A stretch of DNA of 64,000 nt, from NCBI RefSeq assembly GCF_009498215.1, contig NZ_CP043499.1, positions 434,001 to 498,000 of the forward strand. The letters run 5' to 3'. Below the pieces are notes generated by a model. It was not told the origin of the DNA, did no database searches, and worked only from the letters and a program-made list of their open reading frames with translations. Source of the stretch: Rhizobium grahamii. Its GTDB lineage: Bacteria > Pseudomonadota > Alphaproteobacteria > Rhizobiales > Rhizobiaceae. Positions within the stretch are counted from its first letter, which is position 1. Each line of letters starts with the position of its first letter. Below are positions 46,260 through 54,667 of the stretch, piece after piece. Position numbers and translations under genes: made by a program.

Positions 46260-46997
46260 ATGATGGAACGTATTGCGCCGGACAGGTGGTACCAGGTGAA
46301 GCGGCTGGGGGATGACATCACCCTCATATCCGAGCCTTTCATTCAGGAGTTTTACCGGTGCAACGTCTGGCATGTGCGCGGGCGCGACCGCGACATGCTG
46401 GTTGATAGTGGCATGGGGGTCGTATCGCTGCGCGAATGGGTGCCGCTCGTCACCGAGCGTGATCTGATCGCCGTCGCGAGCCACACTCATTTCGACCATA
46501 TTGGCTGCCATCATGAATTCGAATGCCGCGCGGTTCATTCAGCAGAGGCCGATCTGTTGGCCAACCCGACGCGGGCAAATACGCTCGCGGATCCGTACGT
46601 GACCGACGATATCTTCGATGCGCTGCCGCCCGAGCCATATTGCTCGAAATGCTACGCCGTGAAGAAAGCGCCGGCGACACGCCTCCTCGAGGATGGCGAC
46701 GTTATCGATCTCGGCGACCGGACCTTCGAGGTCATCCACACGCCCGGCCATTCGCCGGGAGGCATCGCCCTTTGGGAAGCTGAGACTCAGACCCTGATTT
46801 CCGGCGACATTCTTTATGACGGCCCGCTGATCGAGGATACCTACCATTCCAACGCCGCCGATTACCTCGCCTCGATGGAACGGCTTTTGGCCATTCCGGC
46901 CCGCGTCGTGCATGGCGGGCACTTTCCAAGTTTCAGCGGCGAACGATATCGCGAGCTGGTCACGGGCTGGCTGAATGAAAAACAGAAGAAAATCTGA
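46260..46997 (+). CDS. MBL-fold metallohydrolase
   Basis: A 245-residue metallo-beta-lactamase-fold protein. The zinc motif is SHTHFDHIGCHHEF, followed by HTPGHSPGG, SGDILYDG and HGGHFPSF. No signal peptide, so it is cytoplasmic. MBL-fold enzymes hydrolyse thioesters, lactones, amides and other bonds; the reaction here is not deducible. It lies between the importer ATPase and an aldehyde dehydrogenase gene, so it probably works on the imported compound or an intermediate. Two adjacent ATGs (46260, 46263) are both possible. Confidence 0.82.
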   Translation: MMERIAPDRWYQVKRLGDDITLISEPFIQEFYRCNVWHVRGRDRDMLVDSGMGVVSLREWVPLVTERDLIAVASHTHFDHIGCHHEFECRAVHSAEADLLANPTRANTLADPYVTDDIFDALPPEPYCSKCYAVKKAPATRLLEDGDVIDLGDRTFEVIHTPGHSPGGIALWEAETQTLISGDILYDGPLIEDTYHSNAADYLASMERLLAIPARVVHGGHFPSFSGERYRELVTGWLNEKQKKI

Positions 46998-47010
46998 CGG
47001 GAGTGACGAA

Positions 47011-48444
47011 ATGCTCGACAAGCGCAAATTCTACATCAACGGCGAATGGGTAACGCCACTGGCAGCTGTTGACCTCGAGGTCATCAACCCCGCAACCGAA
47101 AAGCCGGTTGCCATCATCTCGATGGGAACACCTGCTGACATCGATCGTGCCGTCGCGGCTGCAAAGAAGGCCTTTGTGAGCTACAGCCGGACAACTGTCG
47201 AGGAACGTCTGGCGCTGCTCGAAAAGCTGCTTGAGATCTACAAGCGCCGTTACGAAGAAATGGCGCAGACAATCACCCTTGAGCTCGGCGCCCCGATAAC
47301 GATGAGCCGCGAACAGCAGGCGGATGTCGGTGTCGGTCACCTGCAGGGGTTCATCGATGCCCTTAAGAAACTGAAGATGCGGGATGAGCTGCCGAATGGC
47401 GACGTTCTGCTGCGCGAACCGATCGGCGTTTGCGGACTGATTACCCCTTGGAACTGGCCGATCAACCAGATCGCGCTGAAAGTCGTTCCGGCCTTGGCGA
47501 CGGGCTCGACCTGCGTGCTGAAGCCCTCGGAGTTCACGCCGCTCAACGCCATGCTTTATGCGGAAATGGTGCATGAAGCGGGCTTTCCCGCCGGCGCCTT
47601 CAACCTCGTCAATGGTGACGGCATCAATGTTGGAGCGGCGCTGTCTCGGCACAGGGACGTTGACATGATGTCGTTCACCGGATCGACCCGCGCCGGCGTT
47701 GCCGTCAGCAAGGATGCTGCGGACACGGTCAAGCGGGTCACGCTCGAACTCGGCGGGAAGTCTCCGAACCTCGTCTTCGAGGATGCAGATCTTGAAGACC
47801 GGATCACAGGCAGCGTTTTCGAATGCTTCAACAATTCAGGCCAGTCCTGTGATGCGCCGACCCGCCTCCTGGTGCAGAGGTCCGTTTACGACAAGGCTGT
47901 GGAGATCGCCGAGCGCGTCGGTCGCGGCGCCAGCGTCGGTAACCCAACGGAAGAAGGCGGGCATATCGGCCCGCTGGTCAGCGACATTCAGTTCGGTCGC
48001 GTGCAGGCATTGATCGATGCGGGGATCGCCGAAGGTGCGCGCGTCATCGTTGGCGGAGCCGGGAAGCCGGAAGGTTTCGAGACTGGTTACTTCGTCAAGC
48101 CGACCATCTTTGCCGACGTCAACAACGAGATGCGCATCGCCCGGGAGGAGGTGTTCGGACCCGTATTGGCAATCATGCCTTTTGACACCGAGGAAGAAGC
48201 GATCGCGATCGCCAACGACACCAGCTACGGATTGGCAGCCTACGTCCAGACCGGCGACCCTGTTCGCGCCGAGCGGGTGGCGACACGGCTGCGGGCCGGG
48301 ATGGTTCACATCAACGGTGCGCCGCATCGCTACGGGAGCCCTTTCGGCGGCTACAAGCAGTCGGGCAACGGACGAGAAGGCGGTATGTTCGGCCTTGAGG
48401 ATTTCCTTGAAGTGAAGACGCTTCATCGTCTCGACGCCGCCTGA
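47011..48444 (+). CDS. NAD(P)-dependent aldehyde dehydrogenase
   Basis: A 477-residue aldehyde dehydrogenase. Catalytic Cys280 is in NSGQSCDAP and general-base Glu246 in LELGGKSPN; the cofactor segment is TGSTRAGVAV. The ATG at 47011 follows GGGAGTGACGAA; a longer frame starts inside the MBL gene and is less likely. It would oxidise an aldehyde intermediate to the acid. Placed 83 bp before a ureohydrolase gene, a 4-guanidinobutyraldehyde-type substrate is plausible but inferred. Confidence 0.88.
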   Translation: MLDKRKFYINGEWVTPLAAVDLEVINPATEKPVAIISMGTPADIDRAVAAAKKAFVSYSRTTVEERLALLEKLLEIYKRRYEEMAQTITLELGAPITMSREQQADVGVGHLQGFIDALKKLKMRDELPNGDVLLREPIGVCGLITPWNWPINQIALKVVPALATGSTCVLKPSEFTPLNAMLYAEMVHEAGFPAGAFNLVNGDGINVGAALSRHRDVDMMSFTGSTRAGVAVSKDAADTVKRVTLELGGKSPNLVFEDADLEDRITGSVFECFNNSGQSCDAPTRLLVQRSVYDKAVEIAERVGRGASVGNPTEEGGHIGPLVSDIQFGRVQALIDAGIAEGARVIVGGAGKPEGFETGYFVKPTIFADVNNEMRIAREEVFGPVLAIMPFDTEEEAIAIANDTSYGLAAYVQTGDPVRAERVATRLRAGMVHINGAPHRYGSPFGGYKQSGNGREGGMFGLEDFLEVKTLHRLDAA

Positions 48445-48527
48445 TCGCAATGTGAAAACAAGGGCTTGCGCACGCAGCGCCCGCATCGCACATTGCGCGG
48501 CAAGTCTCGCAATCACAGGAAAAAACG

Positions 48528-49498
48528 ATGAGTGGAACTTTCCATCAACCGGTTGATGCGGCGGAAGTTCCGCGCTTCGCCGGCCATTCGACCTTCATGC
48601 GGCTGCCGGCGGTAGAGACCGCGGCCGGGCTCGATATCGCGCTTGTCGGCATTCCCTGGGACGGCGGAACAACCAATCGGGCGGGCGCGCGCCACGGGCC
48701 GCGAGAGGTTCGCAATCAGTCGAGCCTGATGCGGCGCGTCCATCATGTCTCGGGAACCGAGCCGTTCAGCATCGCGAACGTCGCCGACGTCGGCGATCTC
48801 TCCGTCAATCCCATCGATCTCATCGACGGTCTCAAGCGCATCGAGAGCGGCATGAACGAGATTGTCGCGGCCGGCGCCATTCCCTTGTCGGTGGGCGGCG
48901 ACCATTTGACGACGCTTCCGGTTTTGCGTGCTGTAGCAAAAAACCGTCCAGTCGGATTGATTCATTTCGATGCGCACTCCGATACCAATGATCGCTATTT
49001 TGGCGACAACCCTTACACGCACGGAACGCCGTTCCGGCGGGCGATCGAGGAGGGGCTGCTGGATGCGAAACGGATCGTCCAGATCGGAATCCGCGGGTCG
49101 ATCTACGATCCCGGCGAGCATGACTGGGCGAAAGAGCAGGGCATCCGGATCATTTACATGGAAGAGTTCGTCAGCCGCGGTGCGGAGGACGTCATGCGCG
49201 AAGCTCGCGAGATCGCCGCTGGACTGCCGACCTACGTGACCTTCGATATCGACAGCATTGATCCATCGATGGCGCCGGGAACGGGAACGCCGGAGGCGGG
49301 CGGTTTCACGACCCGCGAGGCGCAGCAGATGATCCGCTTGCTTGCCGGGGTTGATATCGTGGGGCCGATGTCGTGGAGGTCTCGCCGCCATTCGACCTCG
49401 CGGGCATGACGGCGCTTGCCGGCGCCACTGTCATGTTCGAACTTCTCTGTGTTATCGCCAAACAGGTCGGGGATCGGCGTAACGCTGCCGGAGCCTGA
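48528..49498 (+). pseudogene. Second ureohydrolase, frameshifted near the C-terminus
   Basis: A ureohydrolase of 323 residues once one base is restored. Metal motifs are GGDHLTTLP, HFDAHSDTNDRYFG and TFDIDSIDPSMAPGTGTPE. After AGVDIVG the frame is lost at GGGG 49361-49364; in the next frame the family C-terminus follows perfectly (ADVVEVSPPFD, then AGATVMFELLCVIAK) to the TGA at 49498. The unrepaired frame ends at 49409 after a short random tail. It is distinct in sequence from the ureohydrolase at 40058 and may have a different substrate. Real loss and read error are both possible. Confidence 0.82.
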
Positions 49499-49512
49499 TC
49501 CGCCGGCGTCTA

Positions 49513-50040
49513 TCAGGAGCGAATGGCGGCCTCGCCCGACAATCGCCGGTAGCCGCCACGCCAGTAAAGCAGCGGCTCGACATCCTCACGGGTTTCGATC
49601 GCGCAGACGCGACCGATGAGGATGGCGTGCGAATGGTGGTTGAGCACCGTTTCAAGTTCGCAGTCGAGAACGGTCAGCGCATCTTTCAGCGCCGAGGTGC
49701 CAGTCGAAAGACTGTACCACTGTGCATCCCGATAGCGCTCGATCCCACGCCGTCCATCGAAGCCCGCGAAGGCTTGCGCGACATGCTGCTGGTCGGCGGC
49801 GAGCACGTTCACGCAGAAGCGTCGGTACCGCTCAACCACGGGCCAGGACGAGGATCCGCGATTGAGGCTGACGATTACCGACGGCTGATCTGCGGATAGA
49901 GAAGAGACCGACGTCGCGGTAAAGCCCGTCCGGTCTTCGCATTCGCCAACCGTGATCACGCTGACGGCGCCGGCGAGATGGCGCATCGACAGCTTGAAGG
50001 CAGATTGATCAACGACGGGTCTGGTTGCCACCTTAAGCAT
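49513..50040 (-). CDS. Flavin reductase family protein
   Basis: A 175-residue flavin reductase of the FMN-binding split-barrel type (LAGAVSVITVGECEDRTGFTATSVSSLSA; FCVNVLAADQQHVAQAFAG). It supplies reduced FMN to two-component monooxygenases. It lies 15 bp downstream of an LLM-type monooxygenase gene on the same strand and so is the probable partner. The ribosome site is strong (GGGAGAGAG). The C-terminus is typical for the family (PLLYWRGGYRRL). Confidence 0.88.
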   Translation of the reverse strand: MLKVATRPVVDQSAFKLSMRHLAGAVSVITVGECEDRTGFTATSVSSLSADQPSVIVSLNRGSSSWPVVERYRRFCVNVLAADQQHVAQAFAGFDGRRGIERYRDAQWYSLSTGTSALKDALTVLDCELETVLNHHSHAILIGRVCAIETREDVEPLLYWRGGYRRLSGEAAIRS

Positions 50041-50055
50041 CTGCTCTCTCCCTGG

Positions 50056-51408
50056 TTAGCCTGCGGCTTGCGCCTTCGCGAAACGATTGGTCGGCATGGA
50101 AAGGCCAAGGTTCTCGCGAAGCGTCTTGCCCTCGTATTCCTCCCGGAAGAGCCCGCGACGGCGCAGCTCCGGCAGGACGAGCGTCACGAAGTCATCGAGG
50201 CTCGACGGCAGGGTCGGGAACATCAGGATGAAGCCATCCGCCGCGCGGGTCTCGAACCATTCTTCCATGAAATCGGCGATCTGCTTCGGCGTGCCGGTGA
50301 TGCCATTGCCGGTGTGCTTCTCGGCATAGTGGCGGACAAGTTCACCGACCGTTCGTCCGCTCTTGACGAAATCGGTAAGCTCTTCAAACAGCGCCCGAGA
50401 TCCCTTGGGCTCCTTCGGCAACCGATCCATCGGAAACGGCTTATCCAGCGGGACGCCGCTCAGGTCCGCTTCGAGAAACTCGGAGAGCATCAGACGACCG
50501 ACATCAGGGTGCATCTTGTCGATGAGGTAGTTGACTTTGGCTTGGGCTTCAGCCTCGGTTTCGCCGACGTTCAGCACCACACCGGGCATGATCTTGAGGT
50601 CGTCGGGATTGCGGCCGTAGGCCGGCATGCGTCCCTTGACGTTTTCGTAGAATGCGCGGTTGCGATCGATGTTCGAGGCGAGGCTGAAGACGATCTCGGC
50701 CGTGCGCGCCGCCATGTCCATGCCGGGTTCCGAGCCGCCGGCCTGCGCAATAACCGGACGACCCTGCGGCGATCGCGCGATGTTCAGCGGTCCGCGCACC
50801 TGGAAGTGCTTGCCCTTGTGATTGAGCGTGTGGTGCTTGGTCTTGTCGTAGTAGACGCCGTTCTCGCGATCGAGCAGCAAGGCACCATCCTCGAAGCTGT
50901 CCCAGAGACCGAAGACCACGTCCACGAACTCGTTGCCGCGTTCGTAGCGAAGCGCATGCGGGTCCAGGCCCTCGCGATTGAAATTGTAGCCCGTCTCGTC
51001 GTGATCCGAGGTGACGACATTCCAGCAGACCCGGCCATGGCTCAGGTGGTCGATCGAAGCAAACAGCCGCGCGACATTGTAAGGCTCGTAATAGCTTGTC
51101 GATACGGTGGCGACGAGGCCAAGCTTCTCTGTCGTCACCGACAGGGCCGACAGCAGCGACAAGGGTTCGAAGCGGTTCATCTTCGTCGGAATACGGGAGA
51201 GAGCATCGGGGTCGCCGACAGCTGCGGCCGGAGAATCGGCCATGAACATGAAATCGAGCTTCGCGGCTTCCGACCGTTTGGCGACATCAAGCAGGTGACT
51301 GAAATCGTTTGCTCCGTGAACGTCGCTTGCCGGGTGCAGCCAGGATGCTGGATGAAAGCCGAACGTATAGACGAAGGTGCCCAGTTTCATCTTGTCGGTA
51401 CGCGCCAT
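50056..51408 (-). CDS. LLM-class flavin-dependent monooxygenase (NtaA/SnaA/DszA family)
   Basis: A 450-residue FMNH2-dependent monooxygenase. Family motifs are FMADSPA, the WNVVTSDHDETGYNFN loop, GRPVIAQAGGSEPG and GTPKQIADFMEEWFE. ATG at 51408 follows GGGAG and begins MARTDKMKLG; an upstream ATG would add 11 unrelated residues. Such enzymes attack organosulfur compounds or chelators such as nitrilotriacetate, with a separate flavin reductase. It converges on the ureohydrolase operon, so its link to that pathway is not certain. Confidence 0.88.
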   Translation of the reverse strand: MARTDKMKLGTFVYTFGFHPASWLHPASDVHGANDFSHLLDVAKRSEAAKLDFMFMADSPAAAVGDPDALSRIPTKMNRFEPLSLLSALSVTTEKLGLVATVSTSYYEPYNVARLFASIDHLSHGRVCWNVVTSDHDETGYNFNREGLDPHALRYERGNEFVDVVFGLWDSFEDGALLLDRENGVYYDKTKHHTLNHKGKHFQVRGPLNIARSPQGRPVIAQAGGSEPGMDMAARTAEIVFSLASNIDRNRAFYENVKGRMPAYGRNPDDLKIMPGVVLNVGETEAEAQAKVNYLIDKMHPDVGRLMLSEFLEADLSGVPLDKPFPMDRLPKEPKGSRALFEELTDFVKSGRTVGELVRHYAEKHTGNGITGTPKQIADFMEEWFETRAADGFILMFPTLPSSLDDFVTLVLPELRRRGLFREEYEGKTLRENLGLSMPTNRFAKAQAAG

Positions 51409-51714
51409 GCCATTCTCCCGCGAGCTTTGATGATTGCCCAAGGTAACGCCACGCGACTTTTTTCATCAATATCTCAGGGCTGACTTCCGTTTTAGTTTTT
51501 CTAAAGAGTCGCGGGAGATCTGTGTTGAGGCGGCCGGCGGCGATCGACCGGTCCCGATTGGCTCATCCCTACCCTCGGCATCTCCAGCATCCCACAAAGT
51601 GTTTAGCCTTCAGCCGGTTGCAAGTCGGCTGCGGACGTGGTGTCCTTCTCTGTTAAGAGGCGGCCACGAGTAGCCAAGGGGACAAGCCAAGCATCGCCGC
51701 CCCGAGGAGGACCG
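51409..51714. other. Intergenic region without a recognised gene
   Basis: About 300 bp between the divergent monooxygenase and lyase-like genes. It must hold both promoters. I see no clear -35/-10 pair, strong palindrome, RNA gene or convincing small frame. The frame of the following gene is open from 51637, but its signal peptide and ribosome site indicate a start at 51715. Confidence 0.5.
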
Positions 51715-52494
51715 ATGCGCGGATTTATTTCTCTGCATGGCTTTCTGATGACTGCGATCACGTCGTCATTCACCTTATCGGCGATGATCGCGCCTGACGC
51801 GGCCGAAGCCGCCGATGGGTTTGGCAGCTTCTCGCTGCAATCGAGCAAGTCCTATTCCTATCAGCGAGCAGCCGCTCCCGACGGCGCGAAAGCGGAGCGC
51901 TTCGAGTTGCGCTCCGGCGACTGCTCGTCATCCATGGGCGATTGCCAGACAGACCGCGAACGCGTGGAAAAATGGGAAAACAAGCCCGCGTCCCGGCAAG
52001 ACCACGAATACTGGTATCATTTCTCGGTCTTCATTCCCAACGACTGGCCGGCGAGCGGCTCGGTCAATACGAAACTCGGGCAATTCCACCAGTTCGGGCA
52101 AGGTAAGGGAGCAGTCCTCTTCGAGATTCAGAACGGCCGGTATATCTTCGAGCTTTCCAATCCGGCGGTCAGGCAAGCGAGCCCGATGCATCCGCTGGCG
52201 CCTCTCAAGCAGATTGGGCTTACCTCCGCAAATGCCATGAAGGGCCACTGGACGAGTATCACCGTCAATGCGAACTGGTCGAGGACGCCCGCGGGCTTTA
52301 TCGATGTCTGGGTCAACGGCGCCAAGAAGGTAGCGCTGAAGGGGCCGAACGTTGACCGCGATACGCCGGTTTATTTCAAGTACGGTGTTTACCGAAGCCT
52401 GAAAGCGGCAGGGAAGGGCGAAGCTCCGCTGATCGCCTGGTACAGCGGCATACGTCGGGGATCGACGAGGGAGTCGGTCGACGGAGCACGATAG
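51715..52494 (+). CDS. Secreted polysaccharide lyase-like protein (heparin lyase I family)
   Basis: A 259-residue protein with signal peptide (MRGFISLHGFLMTAITSSFTLSAMIAPDAAEAA). The ATG follows GAGGAGGACCG. The mature part looks like the concanavalin-like beta-jelly-roll of the heparin-lyase-I/PL20 group (HEYWYHFSVFIPNDWP; LGQFHQFGQGKGAVLFEI; GHWTSITVNANWS; DTPVYFKYGVYRS). It probably binds or cleaves an acidic or beta-glucuronan-type glycan outside the cytoplasm. The family match is by pattern, and catalytic residues were not verified. Eight bases separate it from the cyclase gene. Confidence 0.7.
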   Translation: MRGFISLHGFLMTAITSSFTLSAMIAPDAAEAADGFGSFSLQSSKSYSYQRAAAPDGAKAERFELRSGDCSSSMGDCQTDRERVEKWENKPASRQDHEYWYHFSVFIPNDWPASGSVNTKLGQFHQFGQGKGAVLFEIQNGRYIFELSNPAVRQASPMHPLAPLKQIGLTSANAMKGHWTSITVNANWSRTPAGFIDVWVNGAKKVALKGPNVDRDTPVYFKYGVYRSLKAAGKGEAPLIAWYSGIRRGSTRESVDGAR

Positions 52495-52502
52495 GTGACG
52501 CC

Positions 52503-53684
52503 ATGAAGCGCACCCTTGCGACAATATTGGCTGCCGATGTCGCGCAATACAGCACGCATATGGAAGCGCACGAGGCGTCAACGCTGGCGCATCTTGCCGA
52601 ATTGCGCGAGCGTATGGACCCGATCATTGCCAAACACAATGGCCGTATCGCCAATACGGCTGGCGATAGCGTCATCGCCGTATTCGAGAGTCCGGTCGAA
52701 GCAGTCGAAGCCGCCATCGAGATACAGGAGGCACACAAGACCTATAACACAGGCGTCAAGGAGCAGGAGCGGCTGCGTTACCGAATTGGCATCAATATCG
52801 GTGACGTCACGATCCAGCCGAATGGAGACGTGCTTGGTGCTGGCGTGAACATCGCCGCGAGATTGGAATCCGTGGCGGCGCCCGGCGGCATTTGCGTCTC
52901 GGAAAATGTCTTCGAACAGGTTGACCGCAAACTGCCGACGACGCTGACCAAACTCGGCGAGCAATACGTCAAGAATCTCGAAAAACCGATCAAGGTTTAT
53001 GCGATAGGAACTGGCAGCAATGGTGCCGGTCGTTGGCTCCAGGCATCCCTGGTCCGTATGCTGAAGCGCCCTTCGACGCAATTGGCAATCATCGGCTTGG
53101 CCTTTGCTGCGGTGATGCTCTCGCTTTACCTGTTCATGAACATTCGAACCCCTGATTGGGCGACCCGTGGCAACGAGCGCGGACAGTTCAAAGGTCTTTC
53201 AAAGAACGAGATTCTCGCGAAGTTCGATCTGGTGACAACAGGGCATTTTGAGAATTCGGACTACTACATCATCCGCTACTGGGGCGGATTGACGATGGAC
53301 GTTCTCGAAGAGTTGGCCGAAGCTCTTGGTGGGCATGTGGTGACCATCAACTCTGCCGCCGAGAACATGTATCTTTTCGACCTCTCTCTCAAGCAGCCTG
53401 GCCACTGGATGGTGCAAGATATCAGTGACGGCTCGAAGCAGAGCAGCGGACCGATGATCGGATTTGTTCAAACGCCCGGATCGGTCGAGCCTGATCAGGG
53501 ATGGCATTGGCTGGACGGAGAGAGGGTGAGCTTCACGAATTGGGATAGGGGAAGCCCGGGAAACTCGAAAGGGCACCAGGATCTGGCGCAATTTCGCGCT
53601 CGCGACGCAAATCCCGTGCCTTACTGGGATGACATCGATGATTGTCAGGATTCAGTGATTATCGAAGTTCCTGCGCGCCCTTAA
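52503..53684 (+). CDS. Membrane class III nucleotidyl cyclase fused to a C-type-lectin-like domain
   Basis: A 393-residue protein. Residues 1-170 are a class III cyclase: metal Asp12 and Asp55, base-recognition positions Asn51 and Asp109, transition-state Asn116 and Arg120. One membrane helix is at about 194-213. Residues 225-393 look like a C-type-lectin-like fold (ALGGHVVTINSAAEN; WHWLDGERVSFTNW; YWDDIDDCQDS), probably periplasmic. Position 51 normally holds Lys in adenylate cyclases, so substrate is uncertain. Only one Cys lies in the outer domain, so the usual CTLD disulfides are absent. It likely makes cAMP or cGMP in response to a periplasmic ligand; the role is inferred. Confidence 0.78.
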   Translation: MKRTLATILAADVAQYSTHMEAHEASTLAHLAELRERMDPIIAKHNGRIANTAGDSVIAVFESPVEAVEAAIEIQEAHKTYNTGVKEQERLRYRIGINIGDVTIQPNGDVLGAGVNIAARLESVAAPGGICVSENVFEQVDRKLPTTLTKLGEQYVKNLEKPIKVYAIGTGSNGAGRWLQASLVRMLKRPSTQLAIIGLAFAAVMLSLYLFMNIRTPDWATRGNERGQFKGLSKNEILAKFDLVTTGHFENSDYYIIRYWGGLTMDVLEELAEALGGHVVTINSAAENMYLFDLSLKQPGHWMVQDISDGSKQSSGPMIGFVQTPGSVEPDQGWHWLDGERVSFTNWDRGSPGNSKGHQDLAQFRARDANPVPYWDDIDDCQDSVIIEVPARP

Positions 53685-53745
53685 GCGTCATGGCGACGCC
53701 GGCGGATCGAGGCGATTTTGCCACGGTTCAGGAGTGGGCTGGGAT

Positions 53746-54156
53746 TCATGGATTCGCCTTCAGAAAGGCGATCAGGTCATCGATCTCGAATCCCCATAGG
53801 CCCGCGAAACGCATTTTCGTGCCCGGCACCATTTTGGTGGGCTTGGATAAAAACGTGGCGAGGTTTTCGTCGGTCCAGACAAGCCCGTGTTCTCCGGCTG
53901 CCTTCAGGGCTGTCGAATACTCATAATCGTTGAGCACACCGGCGGTTCTGCCGGCCACGCCTTTGAGTGAAGGCCCGAACGAGCTCCGATCGCTGTCGAT
54001 CGTGTGGCAGCCTGCACACGATCGAAAGATCCGCGCTCCGCGCTCCAGATCCGCTGAACAAGCCTCGCTCGCAAACGCGGCCAGGGACAATGCGAGCGTC
54101 GTCAGCTGAACGGGAAAGCTTTGAACGGACTTCACCGGGAATGTCATCAAGTTCAA
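53746..54156 (-). CDS. Class I c-type cytochrome
   Basis: A 136-residue small cytochrome c. The haem motif is Cys47-A-G-Cys50-His51 and Met115 (GTKMRFAGL) is the likely sixth ligand. It has an N-terminal signal sequence ending near SEACSA, so it is periplasmic. The mature part (about 100 residues) matches mitochondrial-type c2 cytochromes (FGPSLKGVAGRTAG; YSTALKAAG; GLVWTDENL). It would carry electrons in the periplasm. It is convergent with the cyclase gene and has no oxidoreductase partner next to it. ATG at 54147 is an alternative start. Confidence 0.88.
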   Translation of the reverse strand: MNLMTFPVKSVQSFPVQLTTLALSLAAFASEACSADLERGARIFRSCAGCHTIDSDRSSFGPSLKGVAGRTAGVLNDYEYSTALKAAGEHGLVWTDENLATFLSKPTKMVPGTKMRFAGLWGFEIDDLIAFLKANP

Positions 54157-54271
54157 CTCGTTTGTTGCGTGCTCTGAGCGATAGACGCGATCCTACCACG
54201 GACCAAGGTCTAACTTGTCGAGTTGCTGCGTTTATGGTCCGTTCATCGGAGACGCACTGCTGGGGAAAGTG

Positions 54272-54496
54272 ATGAGTACGACGCATTGGCCTAAGTCACC
54301 GCTCGATGGGACGGACATCAACGTTCTCTCCGGGATATTGAGACAGTGGTGCACGAGACATCAGTGTGATTTCGATGGCGAAGCGAGCCAAGCGAAAGCG
54401 CGCGAGCTTGTCCAATGGTTCGAGTTCGGCGTAAAGGATCCGTCGGAGCTGACGGAATTAATCGAAGGCAAGCACTGGCAGGTGCACTCCATCTGA
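54272..54496 (+). CDS. Small hypothetical protein, 74 residues
   Basis: A soluble 74-residue protein beginning MSTTHWPKSPLDGTD, with a C-terminal charged helix (AKARELVQWFEFGVKDPSELTELIEGKH). Its ATG follows GGGGAAAGTG, and the frame bias resembles neighbouring genes. I do not recognise a family. It is divergent from the cytochrome gene and has no operon partner. The frame extends upstream to 54215 without a ribosome site. Confidence 0.55.
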   Translation: MSTTHWPKSPLDGTDINVLSGILRQWCTRHQCDFDGEASQAKARELVQWFEFGVKDPSELTELIEGKHWQVHSI

Positions 54497-54667
54497 TATT
54501 CATCCTGGATGCGACAGGCACGTTATCGGCTGCAGCGCACTTTCCTTTGCGTGCCGCTGCGGCTGCCCGGTCTGAGCAATCACGCTTCGGATATTCCTCG
54601 AACACTCCTTGTCAGCGATCGCGTATCGTGAGCACCTAGCGATCGTTACGGGATGGGGGAGGAACTC

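Noticed and set aside
49978..51483. 501-codon plus-strand frame opposite the LLM monooxygenase gene
   Set aside because: The minus strand has complete monooxygenase motifs; the plus frame is a shadow.
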